This document shows positions 44,408 to 54,478 of a stretch of DNA of 64,000 nucleotides, one piece after another. Position 1 is the stretch's first letter, and every line of letters begins with the position of its first letter. Origin of the DNA: Niebla homalea (Eukaryota; Ascomycota; Lecanoromycetes; Lecanorales; Ramalinaceae); assembly GCA_019925105.1 (NCBI GenBank), contig JAHGAU010000008.1:1674001-1738000 (forward strand). The letters are read 5' to 3'. Below the pieces are notes generated by a model, which had not been told where the DNA came from, ran no database searches, and was given only the letters and a program-made list of their open reading frames with translations. A program made the translations under genes and the position numbers.

Positions 44408-44983
44408 ATGTACATCTCCTCCGCACCGGCGCTGAGCTCCCTTCTCGCCCTCCTCACCACCACCCTCCCCTCAACAACAACGGCAAACCCCCTTCCCCTT
44501 GCCCCCAGAACGACCCCATCCAAAACCCCACAACTAACCTACCTCTTCACCGTCACCGTCAACGTCGGCACCGTCCTCCTGCCCCCCATCACCATCCCCG
44601 GCGGCACCCGCCTCGTCGAACCGCTCACCTCCGGCTCCGTCTCGGGTCCGTACCTCAACGCCACCGTGAAGGGCGGCCTCGCGTACCCGACCGTCGTCGA
44701 CGGGGGCGCCGTGCAGATCCCCGAGATCGTCATCTATGGCACCACCACCACGGCTGCTTCTGCAACGATGACGACGAATAATGGGACGACGATGGTGGCG
44801 GCGGAGGGCGAGAATTATTTCGCCATTGTGGAGGGGATCGGGGGCACGCGGGAGCAGGAGAGTGGTTTGAGGTTGGAGATTGGGGGGCCGTATGCGCCGC
44901 TGAACAGCACGTTCATTGTGGCGGATATTCGGAGGAATGGCGATGGGACTGTTGTTACTGTGGATGGGTTTGGTGTTATGTGA
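44408..44983 (+). CDS. Secreted DUF3237-like protein
   Basis: A single exon encodes 191 residues. The N-terminus (MYISSAPALSSLLALLTTTL) is a likely signal peptide, ending near the Ala-Asn at about residue 27. The body resembles the small beta-barrel DUF3237 family: LTYLFTVTVNVG, IPGGTRLVEPLTSGSVSGP and YLNATVKGG match its first strands. Two glycosylation-type Asn sites (NGT, NST) fit secretion. DUF3237 has no agreed function. The 5' half is C-rich and the 3' half strongly G-rich on the coding strand. Confidence 0.7.
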   Translation: MYISSAPALSSLLALLTTTLPSTTTANPLPLAPRTTPSKTPQLTYLFTVTVNVGTVLLPPITIPGGTRLVEPLTSGSVSGPYLNATVKGGLAYPTVVDGGAVQIPEIVIYGTTTTAASATMTTNNGTTMVAAEGENYFAIVEGIGGTREQESGLRLEIGGPYAPLNSTFIVADIRRNGDGTVVTVDGFGVM

Positions 44984-45436
44984 AGAACGTGGGGAGGGGA
45001 GGCACTGAGGATGCCTGGTGGTGGTCGGCAGGTAGGGAGGGAAGAAGCTGATTGTCGCCTTAAGTCGGAAGATTTGATTCAGGAAGGCTGGGGGATATTT
45101 TGGTGGATTGGGAATGGAGTCGTTTTGATGAGAGAGGTTTGAAAATATGGGTCTAGTATGGTGATTGTGATTGAAACATTGCAGGACAGACTAACTTAGA
45201 GTGATGATATTTCAATCCAAAGATAGTCGGATGATTGCGGTTATAGCATCAGATTGATCATGAACATAGCACTTAAGGAGGACTTACTTGATCAACATCC
45301 CCGAACAATCGTGACAAGACTGACATCGTTCACAGGGTGGCGGCAGAAGCCAATATCGTACACAGTGAGACTGCAAAGGCCAGCAGCGGTCCAAAAACAA
45401 TGGTAGATGGGAATCAAGTGAGAATCGTGGTTGTAT
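44984..45436. other. Intergenic region between convergent genes
   Basis: No gene is supported; it should contain the 3' ends of the DUF3237-like gene and the CENP-H gene. Confidence 0.5.
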
Positions 45437-46317
45437 TCAGTCAGGTTCATTGTCAACATCGAGGACCAAGTCCCGCAGAGATTCATCCTGAGACCAATCA
45501 ATGCCACTCCCGGCTACCACAGCGGCGACAACGTTCTTCATAATCCTCCACTGCTTTCTCGCTGTTGCCGCTTCTTCCTCCGCCTTAGCAAGGTTTTCTT
45601 TGAGCTCCGACACCTCTCTGACAGAAGCTCTTCGCCCCTCAATGTCTTTAGTCAGCGCCAATATCTGTGTGGCTAAATCGCGATTGGACGCAATTGTGGT
45701 AATATTCTCGGCCTCTAAATGTATTCTCTTCGACATTATAGCCTGAAGCTTGGCAGCGAGGTTAGTAGAAGCAATCTCTAGCACATCACGACGGTGGAGC
45801 AATGGCCTCAGCGTGCTACATATAGCCAATCAGCGGCGGCAGCACCATAGGAACTGGGATCTGTAGGTTACCGTTCGGTGCCAGTCGCATTGTCACCAGC
45901 GTGTATCGCATTCAGGATTGGGGCAGTGATGATGGTGTCCTCCACAACGCTCTGCCTGAGCATGTATCCCGCTCTTGCTTCGAGACATTCTTTCTCTGCT
46001 TTCTCCAACTCGGCTTCGACGTCTTCGTCCGAGAGGTTCGAAGAATCCACTGCAAGCAATATTAGCATCGGCGTCATGGGTGCATGGCTTTTCATACCAG
46101 AGTCCGGATTGTTCTGAGCTTCCTGTAGAGCTATCTCAAGCTTCAGGTCATTCAACTGATCCCACAGCGCAAGAATTTTGCCCTCGATCTCGTAGAATGG
46201 GAGGGTGTCGCCGGGTTGGTCTGCTGCAAAATTGACGAATTCATTGTCTGTCGATGATTCTGGGGCTAGCTCAGGATCGATCTGGAGATGCTCAATGCCA
46301 TTAGACACCGCAGCCAT
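45437..46317 (-). CDS. Kinetochore protein CENP-H (Mcm16/Fta3 type)
   Basis: Three exons, 46317-46098, 46049-45872 and 45815-45437, encode 258 residues. CENP-H belongs to the inner-kinetochore network (CCAN) and pairs with CENP-K. The protein is largely predicted coiled coil (about 50-215), and it ends with the conserved QWRIMKNVVAAVVAGSGIDW followed by DESLRDLVLD, which I recognise from fungal CENP-H/Mcm16 proteins. Splice joins are exact: DSG/V at the first and E-R-T at the second. The gene is head-to-head with ATG11, 221 bases apart. Confidence 0.8.
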
Positions 46318-46538
46318 GTTGCGAGAATGTGTTCATGATGGGGGGCCGTATGATCAATAAATGATAAATGGTTCTTGTGACATTGAAATGACGAGTAGTT
46401 CTAAGCGCGGGAAGCCGCCACTGTGGCTCACTTCTCCAGCCTAAATCTTCACAACTACGTACATCCTTCTTTCACGATCATGCGCACGCCCCTTCACAAG
46501 GGTAATGTGGTCGCGCAGGAAGCGACGAAGAGAGGACG
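46318..46538. promoter_or_regulatory. Bidirectional promoter of CENP-H and ATG11
   Basis: Only 221 bases separate the two start codons, so both promoters must lie here or overlap the coding regions. No named motif is recognised. Confidence 0.5.
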
Positions 46539-49500
46539 ATGTCCCTCAACATTGTACACGCTCATACAGGCTCAGCTTACCCCACCAATCCCCACTCGTA
46601 TTCGACGCTTGAAGAGCTGCGGTCATGGATCTCAAGAAAGACCTCTATACCGCCAGTGCAGCAGATATTGATGACCGCGCTTGGAAAACAGGTCAAGCTT
46701 CAGAGTCTCACTAGTGAGGACAATATCTTCCTCTACGACCGGAGCCTCCTAGCTTCACCTACCACAGCCTCAAAGCTGCTCTCGACGCTTGACACAATCC
46801 CTGCTATCAACCCTTCGAAGCCACCAGTGACCTCTCCGAGACTCGACAGTCTGCACGACTTCCAGAAATCTGCTCAGCAGTCGAAAGATTGGGCTATCAA
46901 GGTCGAAGCGGATACCAGAAAGACTGTAGGGGACATCAAGAAATGGGGGTCGGAAATCGATGCTATCCGGCGTGGCGCCAGCATTGCCGTCAACAATACC
47001 CGACAGCACATGAACAGCTTGCAGCCAAAGTCGGAGGAGCTCCAATCTTGGGCGGATCAGATATGCAAAGATCAGGACTTCGTCCTCCAGCATTGGCAAT
47101 CGTGTTATGACGACTTAGCTACGGTCCCAGTGGACAAGCGCTTCACCACATGTCTAGAAAGAGGGGGAAAAGCTTTAGAGCGTGCAAAGAGAAGAGGTTC
47201 CAGTACCAAAATCATTCTACAGGATTATGCAGCTGATCTGGACCTTCCGGAGGCAGATGCTGTTGCTCGAAACCTTGCTCAGCGTTTCAAGGCGCAAGCA
47301 CAAGATCTTGACACCTCCTTTCGCACTGTCACTGCCGATTCGAGAGCCGTTGTAGCCGAGCATCAACAGGTCTTTTCCATGGCAGATAGCGATCTTGCTG
47401 ATCACTCAGGTCGACTGCTTGAAGACATCGAGGTTTTGTCCAGGAAGCTTGCTTCTGATCATGAGTATCTGCTTGGCCTTCCACAAGCTCAGAAGTCGTT
47501 GTCTCAAGCCGCCAAGGTCGCACAAACCCACAGGAGCAATTTCGTGCCGTCTATCCTTGAGACTCGAGATGAGATTGGCAACATAGCAGGACAGATCTCC
47601 CAACAAAAGCAGGAAGTTGCCAATGCTGCTGTCACGCACCTCCAGCAGATCGCAATGATAGAGTCAAATATTTCCAGCGTCCACTCCAGCCTCGCGAGAT
47701 TAGACGTCGACCCGGACGCTAGTGAGGCTTTTGACATTCTGAATTATGTTGTTGGTCTGCCGTCTACCTATGGTTTCTGTATGATCGAATATGTCAGGCG
47801 ATGTCAGTGGACAAGTGAGATGATATCATCCATAGCTTTGCCGCAAAACGTGAAACTCAGTCGCAGAGAACGGGAAGGGCAAGCTCGGAACAAATGGCAG
47901 AGGGAAATGGATGGCCTTATGAGCTTCAATAGGGTAGGTAGTGTAGATATTGCAGATACTCTGGACACTGGCGCTTTCGAGACAGTCATCAACGTTCAGA
48001 ATGTTCAGATGTATATCGACATTCTGAAGAAACTCGAAAACTTCAAGGACCATTCACGTGCTGTCAAGGAGGCGGCACAAGTACTGAGCGGCCTTCCTAA
48101 GCAATTGGCCAAGGTGGCATCCAAAGGATTCAAGAATGGGAGCTTGCATGAGGCCAGCTTCGGCGACCCTCCAGTCCCAGGCCCGATCGACAATCGGAAT
48201 CTACCTAACATCCAGCTTGAAAAGGCCAAGGTGGACGAAAAGCTCAAGAGTGCTGAAAGCCGTATCAGAAAGCTTGAGGACCTTTTGCACAGACAAAGCC
48301 AAGTCCCGAGGCCGCAGAGCTCTGGAGGCTTCAACCCAAGCCCAGGGCCGACGTTCGAGCGTCATACCACTACCCCTTCAAACAACTTTACGTCTGCACT
48401 GTCCAAAGCTCGAGACCTGGGCTCGCGGCGCTCCTCTACTTCGTCTCGAAGAGTCTCTCAGAATTTAGATGCAGAGGAGAGGAGCTTGGCCCAGCGCATT
48501 GTAAGTCTAGAAGCTGACCTGATGGCGGAGAAAGATGAAACGAGCCGGCTCAGGAAGGAAGCGGCTGCCAGGCTCAATGCCGAGGAGAATCTCAAGGGCC
48601 AAGCTCGTGAGGCCATAGCTACGAAAGAGGATCTTCTAGGCAACATGGAAGCACAACAGCATGAGTTCGAAGGCGAGCGTCGATTGTTGGAGGAAGAGAA
48701 TGGTAAGCTCAATGTGCGTTTGGAGGAGCTCGAGGACGAGTTCGATCGATTGCTGCACAACAACGAGCATGACACCAGGCTCAGTGAGCTGCAAGACCAG
48801 ATGGAAAGGCTGAGGGTAGAAGCTGATCAGGTGGAGGAGGCTCTGCGGACTGATCTGAAGAGTCATCGAGATAGGATCAGCAAACTCGAGAAGAGTGTTG
48901 ATCAATGCGACTTGACAAACAATGGGCACGAGGCTACGATTCAGCAAATGCAGCAACTTCTTTTCGATCAAGAGGACGCTGAATCAGGGCGTCTCGATAA
49001 GATTGGTACAATCTTGCAGCACTTCGATGTTGAACCCGTGACCTCCGAGAATTTCGATGGCCAACTCGATCATCTGCAGGAAGTCGTGGATAGATCAACC
49101 GCTCATAAACAGGAACTAGAAGCTGCGGTCAAGCAATTGCAGGCTGATAGTGGGGCCACAGAACAGCAGTTGAAATACCAGGCTGACGAGATTGCCGATC
49201 TGAAGGAGCAATTAGGCGCCGCAACAAGCGAAAGAGCATCCGTGAATGAAGATCTAGCATCTAGGATCCAGGAATACGACCTCCTCCAGATACAGCTAGA
49301 AGAAGCCAAGTCCGAGAGTGAAGAATTTCAAGCCAAATTTCTGAGTTCTGAGACCGAGCGCGATATAGTCCAGCAGCGCTACAAAGATGTTCAAACCGAC
49401 TACAGTGACCTACATCAAAGATTTGTCAACCTTCAAGGCTTCCATGGGGAGCTGGATGATCAACTCCATGAGAGGAATGAGGAGCTTCATGAGAGGAATA

Positions 49501-50905
49501 TGGAGGTGATCACTTTGCGACAAGGCCATGAAAAGGTCTCGTCGCTCAACGAGGAGCAGGCTCGCAGGGCTGAAGAAATTTCAAAGAGATTGCAGTTGCA
49601 GATCGAGAGCCTCAAGAAGCTTCTAGAGTTGGTCGGCTTCATGATCAGCAAACAGGAGGATAGCATGATCATCCAGAAAGTCCCAAGAACCTCCACAGGC
49701 GGCAGCGTCACGTTGACCGATCAATCAACGTCTATGAAGCGAAGCACATCTGGCCCTCCCCCCATTACTGTCGACATGCTATCAATGATTGAATCGGATG
49801 CCCTTCACTGGGCGACTGCCTCAGATCCTTCAGATGCCGCTCGTCACTACGCCGCTTTTCTCGAATCACTATCCTCCTTCGATATTGATGCCTTCACTTC
49901 AACCATATACAAACGCATCAAGGATATCGAACATCTTGCCCGCAAATGGCAGCGTGAAGCCAAACTTCACCGCGCTCAATCCCATCGTTTCCAGACCGAA
50001 GCACACGAACGCATAAGCCTCCGCTCATTCAAAGAAGGCGACCTTGCTCTCTTCCTTCCCACCCGAGACCAAGCGACGAAGCCCTGGGCAGCTTTCAATG
50101 TCGGTGCGCCACACTACTTTTTACGAGAGCAGGACTCCCACAAGTTGGCCAAGCGGGACTGGCTCATAGCGCGAATTTCCAAGGTCGAGGAACGCGTGGT
50201 GGATCTGAGCAAATCCATGCATGCCAACGGCTTCACGGAAGCTACTCACCCAGACAACCACGACGAGAATCCGTACGCACTCTCTGATGGCCTACGTTGG
50301 TATCTCCTTGACGCCACAGAAGAGAAGCCGGGCGCCTTGCCGATCAACATTGGTACTGGCAAAGCCACAGTCTCATTGTCGAAGAATGATGAAGAGCCAA
50401 TCAAAGCCAGTATGGGCTTGAAACCGAAATCCTCAGATCGAAATGAGGTCACAAAGAGTCTGGCTCGTAGCTTGGACAGTCGGCGTAGTAGCACAACATC
50501 CCGAAAAAGCTTCGTCGGTACATCTGCGGGCAACACATCAGCTCCAGCAGGACTGGAGGGAATGTTAAGACGTGACACCTCAAATGCATCGACACGGCCG
50601 CCTACAGGTGACAAGGCGGCAACAGAGGTCAATGAAGGACAGAAAGCGGAGCTGGCGAGGATGCGGGAGGTCCAACAATCAGAACCTGGTGAAGTGGTAA
50701 GCCAGAACATGACTGTTCATGCACCAGATTGGTAGCTGATGGGGGTTGATAGGCAGGAAGTGCAGCTTCAAGCCCGGCAAAGTCTTTGAGAACAAGGCCA
50801 AGCTCGCCAGGGAAGGCGATATCGCCCGAGAAAAAGAAGGGGAAGGGGTGGGATTCGCTGTGGTCCTTGGATATGAGCCTAGAAGGTGGGAAGGGGAGGA
50901 AGTAA
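46539..50905 (+). CDS. atg11: Autophagy scaffold protein Atg11
   Basis: Atg11 links selective-autophagy receptors to the Atg1 kinase complex. Exon 1 (46539-50688) and a short exon 2 (50757-50905) encode 1432 residues. The N-terminal ubiquitin-like part (MSLNIVHAHTGSAYP, TSIPPVQQILMTALGKQV, DNIFLYDRSLL) is typical. Long coiled coils run from about 560 to 1050. The C-terminal Atg11 domain (about 1080-1260) includes WQREAKLHRAQSHRFQTEAH and FKEGDLALFLPTRD. Reading through the GTGAAG donor would end in a short unrelated tail. The proposed splice instead restores GSAASSPAKS and a tail ending WDSLWSLDMSLEGG, which looks conserved-type. No lesions are seen. Confidence 0.93.
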
Positions 50906-51150
50906 AAGTTTACTTTGCTGAATATGTCGATATGACGGTAATGCATGGTTGCGTACGTGGCATTACTGTATGGCATCATGTTTGTTATAACATGATCATA
51001 TTGCAGCTAGGGGCAACTAGATAAGCAAGCAAATGAGCCATACAATTCGACGACCGTCAGGATATTGACTTCTTGATTGGAGTATAATCTAAGTTCAATC
51101 ACAAAGGCTTCAATGCATGTCTCCACTTCCCAGCTCCATTTCAACACCAC

Positions 51151-52257
51151 CTATGTACCTACCCCCCCACTCCCACCAACATCCAACCCCTCCAGAAACG
51201 CATCCGCCTCGTTCTTCCTCCTCATCTCCTCAATCACCCTCCTCCTCTCCTCCACCACCCTCCTCTTCCTCTCCACCACCCCCTCCCTCTCCCCCCTCAC
51301 CCTCTCCGTCTCCTCCCTCTCCCTCCCCAACTCCCCCAACTCCCTCTCCCTGCCCTCCCGATCCCGACTGAACTGATAGAACCCCACCCCTTTACTCCTC
51401 ACCTCCTTGCTCGCATCATACCGCACCTCCTCCGGCGGCGTCACGCTCCGATCCCGCCTCCCCGCCAACTCCTCCATAGCCCGCTCCCGCACCGCATCCG
51501 GGTTGAAGGCCGCGTGCTGTATCGTATCCCCCACGATCAGATTCTCCGGTGGTCCTCCGCCGTGCGTGGTCGTGGTGGCTGGAGGGGGAGGGGGCCGCCC
51601 CGCCGCGGCCTCGAGTTCGCGGGTCGCATACGCAGCAGCGGCGCAGCGACGCCGGCACTTCTCGGCCTGCGCGCGCGTGCCCGTGCGGGTCCGGCCGAGC
51701 TCGTCTTCGTACTCAACCATTGTCTGGTGGGACGACAACATGTCGTCATCGTCATCATCATCATCGTCATCACCATCGCTGCTGGACCCGGGGGAGGAGC
51801 AGCCGTTGCGGTTGAGCGGGTTCGCAGTGCAGGCCGCCTCGGCGTGTTTGCGGTCGAAGTCGACTAACCCCTCGGTTTCCCGGTTGATCAGTGACCCCGC
51901 CGAGGAGGGGGACGGTACGTAGTCGCCCCGTTTCATCGCGCTGTAGAGGCGGGCTTTCTCCTCCATCTTGCGGCGGGAGCGGGAGAGCGTGGCGGTGGAT
52001 ACGTCCGCGGAGGTGGTGGAGTGGGTTTGCGGGAGGGAGGTGCGGGGATCGGTGGAGATGTCGGCGGCGGCGCGTTTGCGGGAGTTGCGGTTGTGGGTGG
52101 TGAAGATGTTGTCTCTGGAGGAGGTGGACGGGGTTGGACGGGTGAGGGAGGGGGGTTTTGGTTTGGTTGCTGCAGATGTGGCTAGGAGGGAGGAGAGGGA
52201 GGCGGTGAAGGATAGGTTGGTGGGGGCCGAGGTGGAGGAGGAGGGTTTGGACTTCAT
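51151..52257 (-). CDS. CCDC174-like nuclear protein (DUF4078)
   Basis: A single exon encodes 368 residues. MEEKARLYSAMKRGDYV, GLVDFDRKHAE, VEYEDELGRTRTG, ENLIVGDTIQHAAFNPD and VRYDASKEVRSKGVGFYQFS match the CCDC174/DUF4078 family in order. Family members are nuclear and, in animals, associate with splicing-linked complexes. A run of ten Asp (about residue 165) comes from a GAT/GAC repeat. The C-terminal 90 residues are Arg/Glu-rich coiled coil. The gene is head-to-head with homoserine dehydrogenase. Confidence 0.85.
   Translation of the reverse strand: MKSKPSSSTSAPTNLSFTASLSSLLATSAATKPKPPSLTRPTPSTSSRDNIFTTHNRNSRKRAAADISTDPRTSLPQTHSTTSADVSTATLSRSRRKMEEKARLYSAMKRGDYVPSPSSAGSLINRETEGLVDFDRKHAEAACTANPLNRNGCSSPGSSSDGDDDDDDDDDDMLSSHQTMVEYEDELGRTRTGTRAQAEKCRRRCAAAAYATRELEAAAGRPPPPPATTTTHGGGPPENLIVGDTIQHAAFNPDAVRERAMEELAGRRDRSVTPPEEVRYDASKEVRSKGVGFYQFSRDREGRERELGELGREREETERVRGEREGVVERKRRVVEERRRVIEEMRRKNEADAFLEGLDVGGSGGVGT
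51738..51776. repeat. CAT/CGT trinucleotide repeat
   Basis: An imperfect trinucleotide run within the CCDC174-like coding region encodes ten consecutive Asp residues on the minus strand. Its length is likely to vary between isolates. Confidence 0.75.
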
Positions 52258-52504
52258 TTCCGAGCGAACGAGAGATGTGGTATGTGGATATGGTGATGGT
52301 CTTCAGCGGTTTGTACTTTGCTTGAAGAGAGGAGATACTGAAAAGGGTTGGAAATAGGGCTCGTGTTGAGGGCATTGAAATGACGTCACGAGGCGATCAG
52401 CGCACAGTTATCATCTTGGCGTGTGGCATCTCATCGACATTGATTTCAGAGAGACAACAGACGGTTCACCTGTTTTCAGCAAGCTGTTCTGTTGGGTAGT
52501 GACC
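52258..52504. promoter_or_regulatory. Bidirectional promoter of CCDC174-like and homoserine dehydrogenase genes, with a CRE palindrome
   Basis: The two start codons are 247 bases apart. A perfect TGACGTCA palindrome lies at 52381-52388, the binding site of ATF/CREB-type bZIP factors. It could serve either gene. The amino-acid-control site TGACTCA (Gcn4/CpcA) was not seen here, although homoserine dehydrogenase genes are often under that control. Confidence 0.5.
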
Positions 52505-53439
52505 ATGGCGAGTCCCGGGGATAATGGTAGCAGTAAAGTATATCTCGGGATTGTTGGTACGTGGGCTTTTTTCATGTCTCTCAAGTCTTCTCCATCTGGT
52601 TTTGTAAAAGTGACCCGCTTCTACTCTACACAATTGCTCCTCTGCTCTCAGCAGAACATAGCGAAATGGTGGTCTTTGGTACAGCATGCCTTTCCATTCG
52701 TAATCTTCTCAGACTAAATCAATCATCCAAGCCTTGGGAACCTCTGACCAATCATGCGTTCCTCTTTCTCCCTACCTTGTAGCTTCTTCGCACTTCTGTC
52801 CAACTAAAGCCGTTCTTCGGCTCCAGGTGTCGGCGGCGTAGGTACCCACTTTCTCAACCAACTCGCCACCGTCCTCCCCACCAACCCCCGTCTCTGCGTC
52901 GAATTCATCACTTCTTCCACCAAATGCGTCCAGCGGGCCATCAACCACCCAGTCATCCCCCTCACCTTGTGGGCCGACGATCTCGCCAAGAGCGAGTCCC
53001 CAAACAAACCCCCCCAGGAGATCATGAGCCACCTCTCGCGCTGCCTCGGCCCCGCCATCCTCATCGACAACACCTCCTCCCCGGCCATCGCCGCCATCTA
53101 CACTGACTGTCTGGCCCGCGGCATCAGCGTCGTCACGCCGAACAAACTCGCCTTCTCCTCCTCCCAATCCGTCTGGGATGCCCTCCACCACCACCACCCC
53201 GCCAACAACAAGGGTGCCGTCGGCCACCTCTACCACGAATCCACCGTCGGCGCCGGCCTCCCCATCATCTCCACCATCCAGGATCTCCTCGACACCGGCG
53301 ACCGGATCCACAAGATCTCCGGCGTTTTTTCGGGCACGCTGTCCTACCTCTTCAACACCTTTTCCCCATCCTCCCCTGCTTCTCCTCCTGCTTCCACTCC
53401 GCCTCCTTCCTGGTCCTCCATCGTCCGCACCGCCCGCTC

Positions 53440-53472
<33 letters not shown>

Positions 53473-53896
53473 CCTCAACGGCCGGGACGTGGCGCGCAAA
53501 CTCGTCATCCTGGCCCGCCTGATCGGGCTCGCCGTCCCCGGCGGCACCGACGCCTTCCCCGTGCAGAGCCTGATCCCCGACGCTTTGCAACAACACACGG
53601 AAAACGACGATGATGATGCCGAGGCGTTTTTGGACAAGTTGGAAGGATTCGATGGCGAGATGGAGGCGTTGAGGCAGGAAGCCGAGGGTGAGGGGATGGT
53701 GCTCCGGTTTGTGGGATCGATCGATGTGGCCAAGGGCGGGGTGGAAGGGGCGGGGATGAAGGTCGGGGTGGAGAAGGTGGGCAAGGGGGAGAGCGTGGCG
53801 GGGCTGCGGGGAGCGATAACCTCGTCGCGGTGTGGACGGAGAGGTATGGGGAGATGCCGCTGGTGGTGCAGGGGGCCGGGGCCGGGGGCGCGGTGA
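52505..53896 (+). CDS. hom6: Homoserine dehydrogenase (apparent C-terminal frameshift)
   Basis: The enzyme reduces aspartate semialdehyde to homoserine, feeding threonine, methionine and isoleucine synthesis. Exon 1 (52505-52556) and exon 2 (52827-53896) join as YLGIVGVGGVGTHFLNQL, the NAD(P)-binding loop. Other motifs are VVTPNKLAFSS, ESTVGAGLPIISTIQDLL, GVFSGTLSYLFNTF and EPDPRDDLNGRDVARKL, which includes the catalytic region. As read, the frame runs into Arg/Gly-rich nonsense after residue 340 and ends at 53896. One added G in the run 53808-53811 would restore DNLVAVWTERYGEMPLVVQG and GAVTAMGVLGDLLRVVR, ending at TGA 53950-53952, about 392 residues. The missing base is probably a consensus error because the restored tail is well conserved. 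Confidence 0.92.
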
Positions 53897-53952
53897 CGGC
53901 GATGGGGGTGCTGGGGGATTTGCTGAGGGTGGTGAGGCAGATCCCTGCTTGA

Positions 53953-54478
53953 AGGGCGCAAATTTTTTCGCGAGGAGAGGAAAGGGAAAGGTATGGAAAT
54001 TATGTGCGTCTGTGATTTTGCTCCCAAAAGCCTGAGACGTATGCAGTAGTGAAGATCAATAGGTCTTGATTGAATGCCACTTTAAATTTGAGCTGAATCT
54101 TTCTTTCCCCAAAATGCCCCCTTTCCTCTCCCGTTCACTTGCCCTTTCTCCCACCCCACCCCCCACCCTGCCTGACTGCTTGTGTGTGTGTGTGTGTGTT
54201 TGTGTGTGGGGATACATGAGTGGACAATAATAGCAGCAAGAATTGTGTATACAAATATACATAACCCGAGCTTCGAAACGGGAAACCGAGGAAGAAAAGG
54301 AGAGGAATGAAAAAGAAACGCCACGCTCTTTCGCCCACCCCTCCCCCCTCAGGGCATCATGAAATGTCGTCATCATTACTTTACCATCATAGCTTTCCGC
54401 TTCGCACGTCTGGGCTCATCATGCATTACTCAACTCCGTGCCTGCCTCCGTCCTCCCTCCCACAGGAAAGGCGGTCGG
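53953..54478. other. Intergenic region between convergent genes
   Basis: No gene is supported. It holds a GT microsatellite at about 54181-54208 and the 3' ends of the neighbouring genes. Confidence 0.5.
54181..54208. repeat. GT dinucleotide microsatellite
   Basis: About 14 GT units with one interruption lie in the intergenic region downstream of homoserine dehydrogenase. Confidence 0.9.
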
